Assembly (NCBI GenBank): GCA_005223375.1
Contig: RXOD01004022.1
Location: 1 to 31,487, forward strand
Direction of reading: 5' to 3'
DNA from: Amoebophrya sp. AT5.2
Taxonomy: Eukaryota > Sar > Dinophyceae > Syndiniales > Amoebophryaceae
Length of the DNA stretch: 31,487 nt
Shown here: piece by piece, positions 31,377 to 31,487 of the stretch
Position numbering within the stretch: position 1 is the first letter of the stretch
How the letters are laid out: each line of letters begins with the position of its first letter
Notes under the pieces: generated by a model
Database searches by the model: none
The model's input: only the letters and a program-made list of their open reading frames with translations
What the model was told of the DNA's origin: nothing
Made by a program: the position numbers and the translations under genes

Positions 31377-31487
31377 GATCACAAAGGAAAGGACTGTCCA
31401 TTGCTTGGCCGGAAGATACATAGATTTTAGTTCTGGGTCATTTGCATTTCTCACTTTCCCCCAACCAGGCACGAATTCCAGTCGTCC
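31377..31487. other. 3' flank of the last gene
   Basis: About 110 nt after the TAG at 31374-31376. No feature was recognised; probably 3' UTR. Confidence 0.4.

Overview
The window looks like nuclear DNA of a gene-dense protist. Protein-coding genes are interrupted by short introns (85-437 nt in the models below), spacers are AT-richer than exons, and the products are eukaryotic: cytoplasmic dynein light chain, mitochondrial ATP synthase gamma, an ER cargo lectin, a bubblegum-type acyl-CoA synthetase and a metacaspase. TAA, TAG and TGA all serve as stops, so the standard code fits. All eleven complete gene models and the partial first one lie on the + strand. That layout, with compact genes and odd intron borders, recalls dinoflagellate-lineage alveolates (for example Syndiniales such as Amoebophrya). 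The lineage is an inference; no taxonomic marker was seen.

Layout. 1-114: Ala/Thr-rich tail of an upstream gene. 1318-2136: two-exon protein with an N-terminal signal-like segment. 2470-3997: two-exon Cys-containing orphan. 4770-7880: single-exon 1036-residue protein with a mitochondrial-type leader and a MUT-7/EXD3-like exonuclease fold that has lost its catalytic residues. 8301-9487: small mitochondrial membrane protein whose intron carries a 55-bp copy of the preceding exon end. 10118-11371: ATP synthase gamma. 12017-13690: secretory coiled-coil protein. 14085-17056: acyl-CoA synthetase. 17841-19206: five-exon orphan. 20327-20863: LC8 dynein light chain. 21561-23206: EF-hand metacaspase with an MGxxxC-type acylation start. 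24506-27159: seven-exon ERGIC-53/VIP36-like lectin. 28429-31376: nuclear-looking acidic protein with a KH-like segment.

The genes do not form one pathway. Three or four products are predicted to be mitochondrial (gamma subunit, membrane protein, pseudo-exonuclease) and three enter or act at endomembranes (coiled-coil protein, acyl-CoA synthetase, lectin).

The most unusual signal is in the introns. Of 28 introns whose frames I could close by eye, 17 are followed by an exon starting GT, so AG|GT stands at or near both ends. Ten donors read GTAC instead of the usual GTRAG. This is what insertion of intron-forming mobile elements (introners) with a duplicated AGGT-like target would leave. All exon borders were deduced from reading frame, splice dinucleotides and family similarity; there is no transcript evidence.
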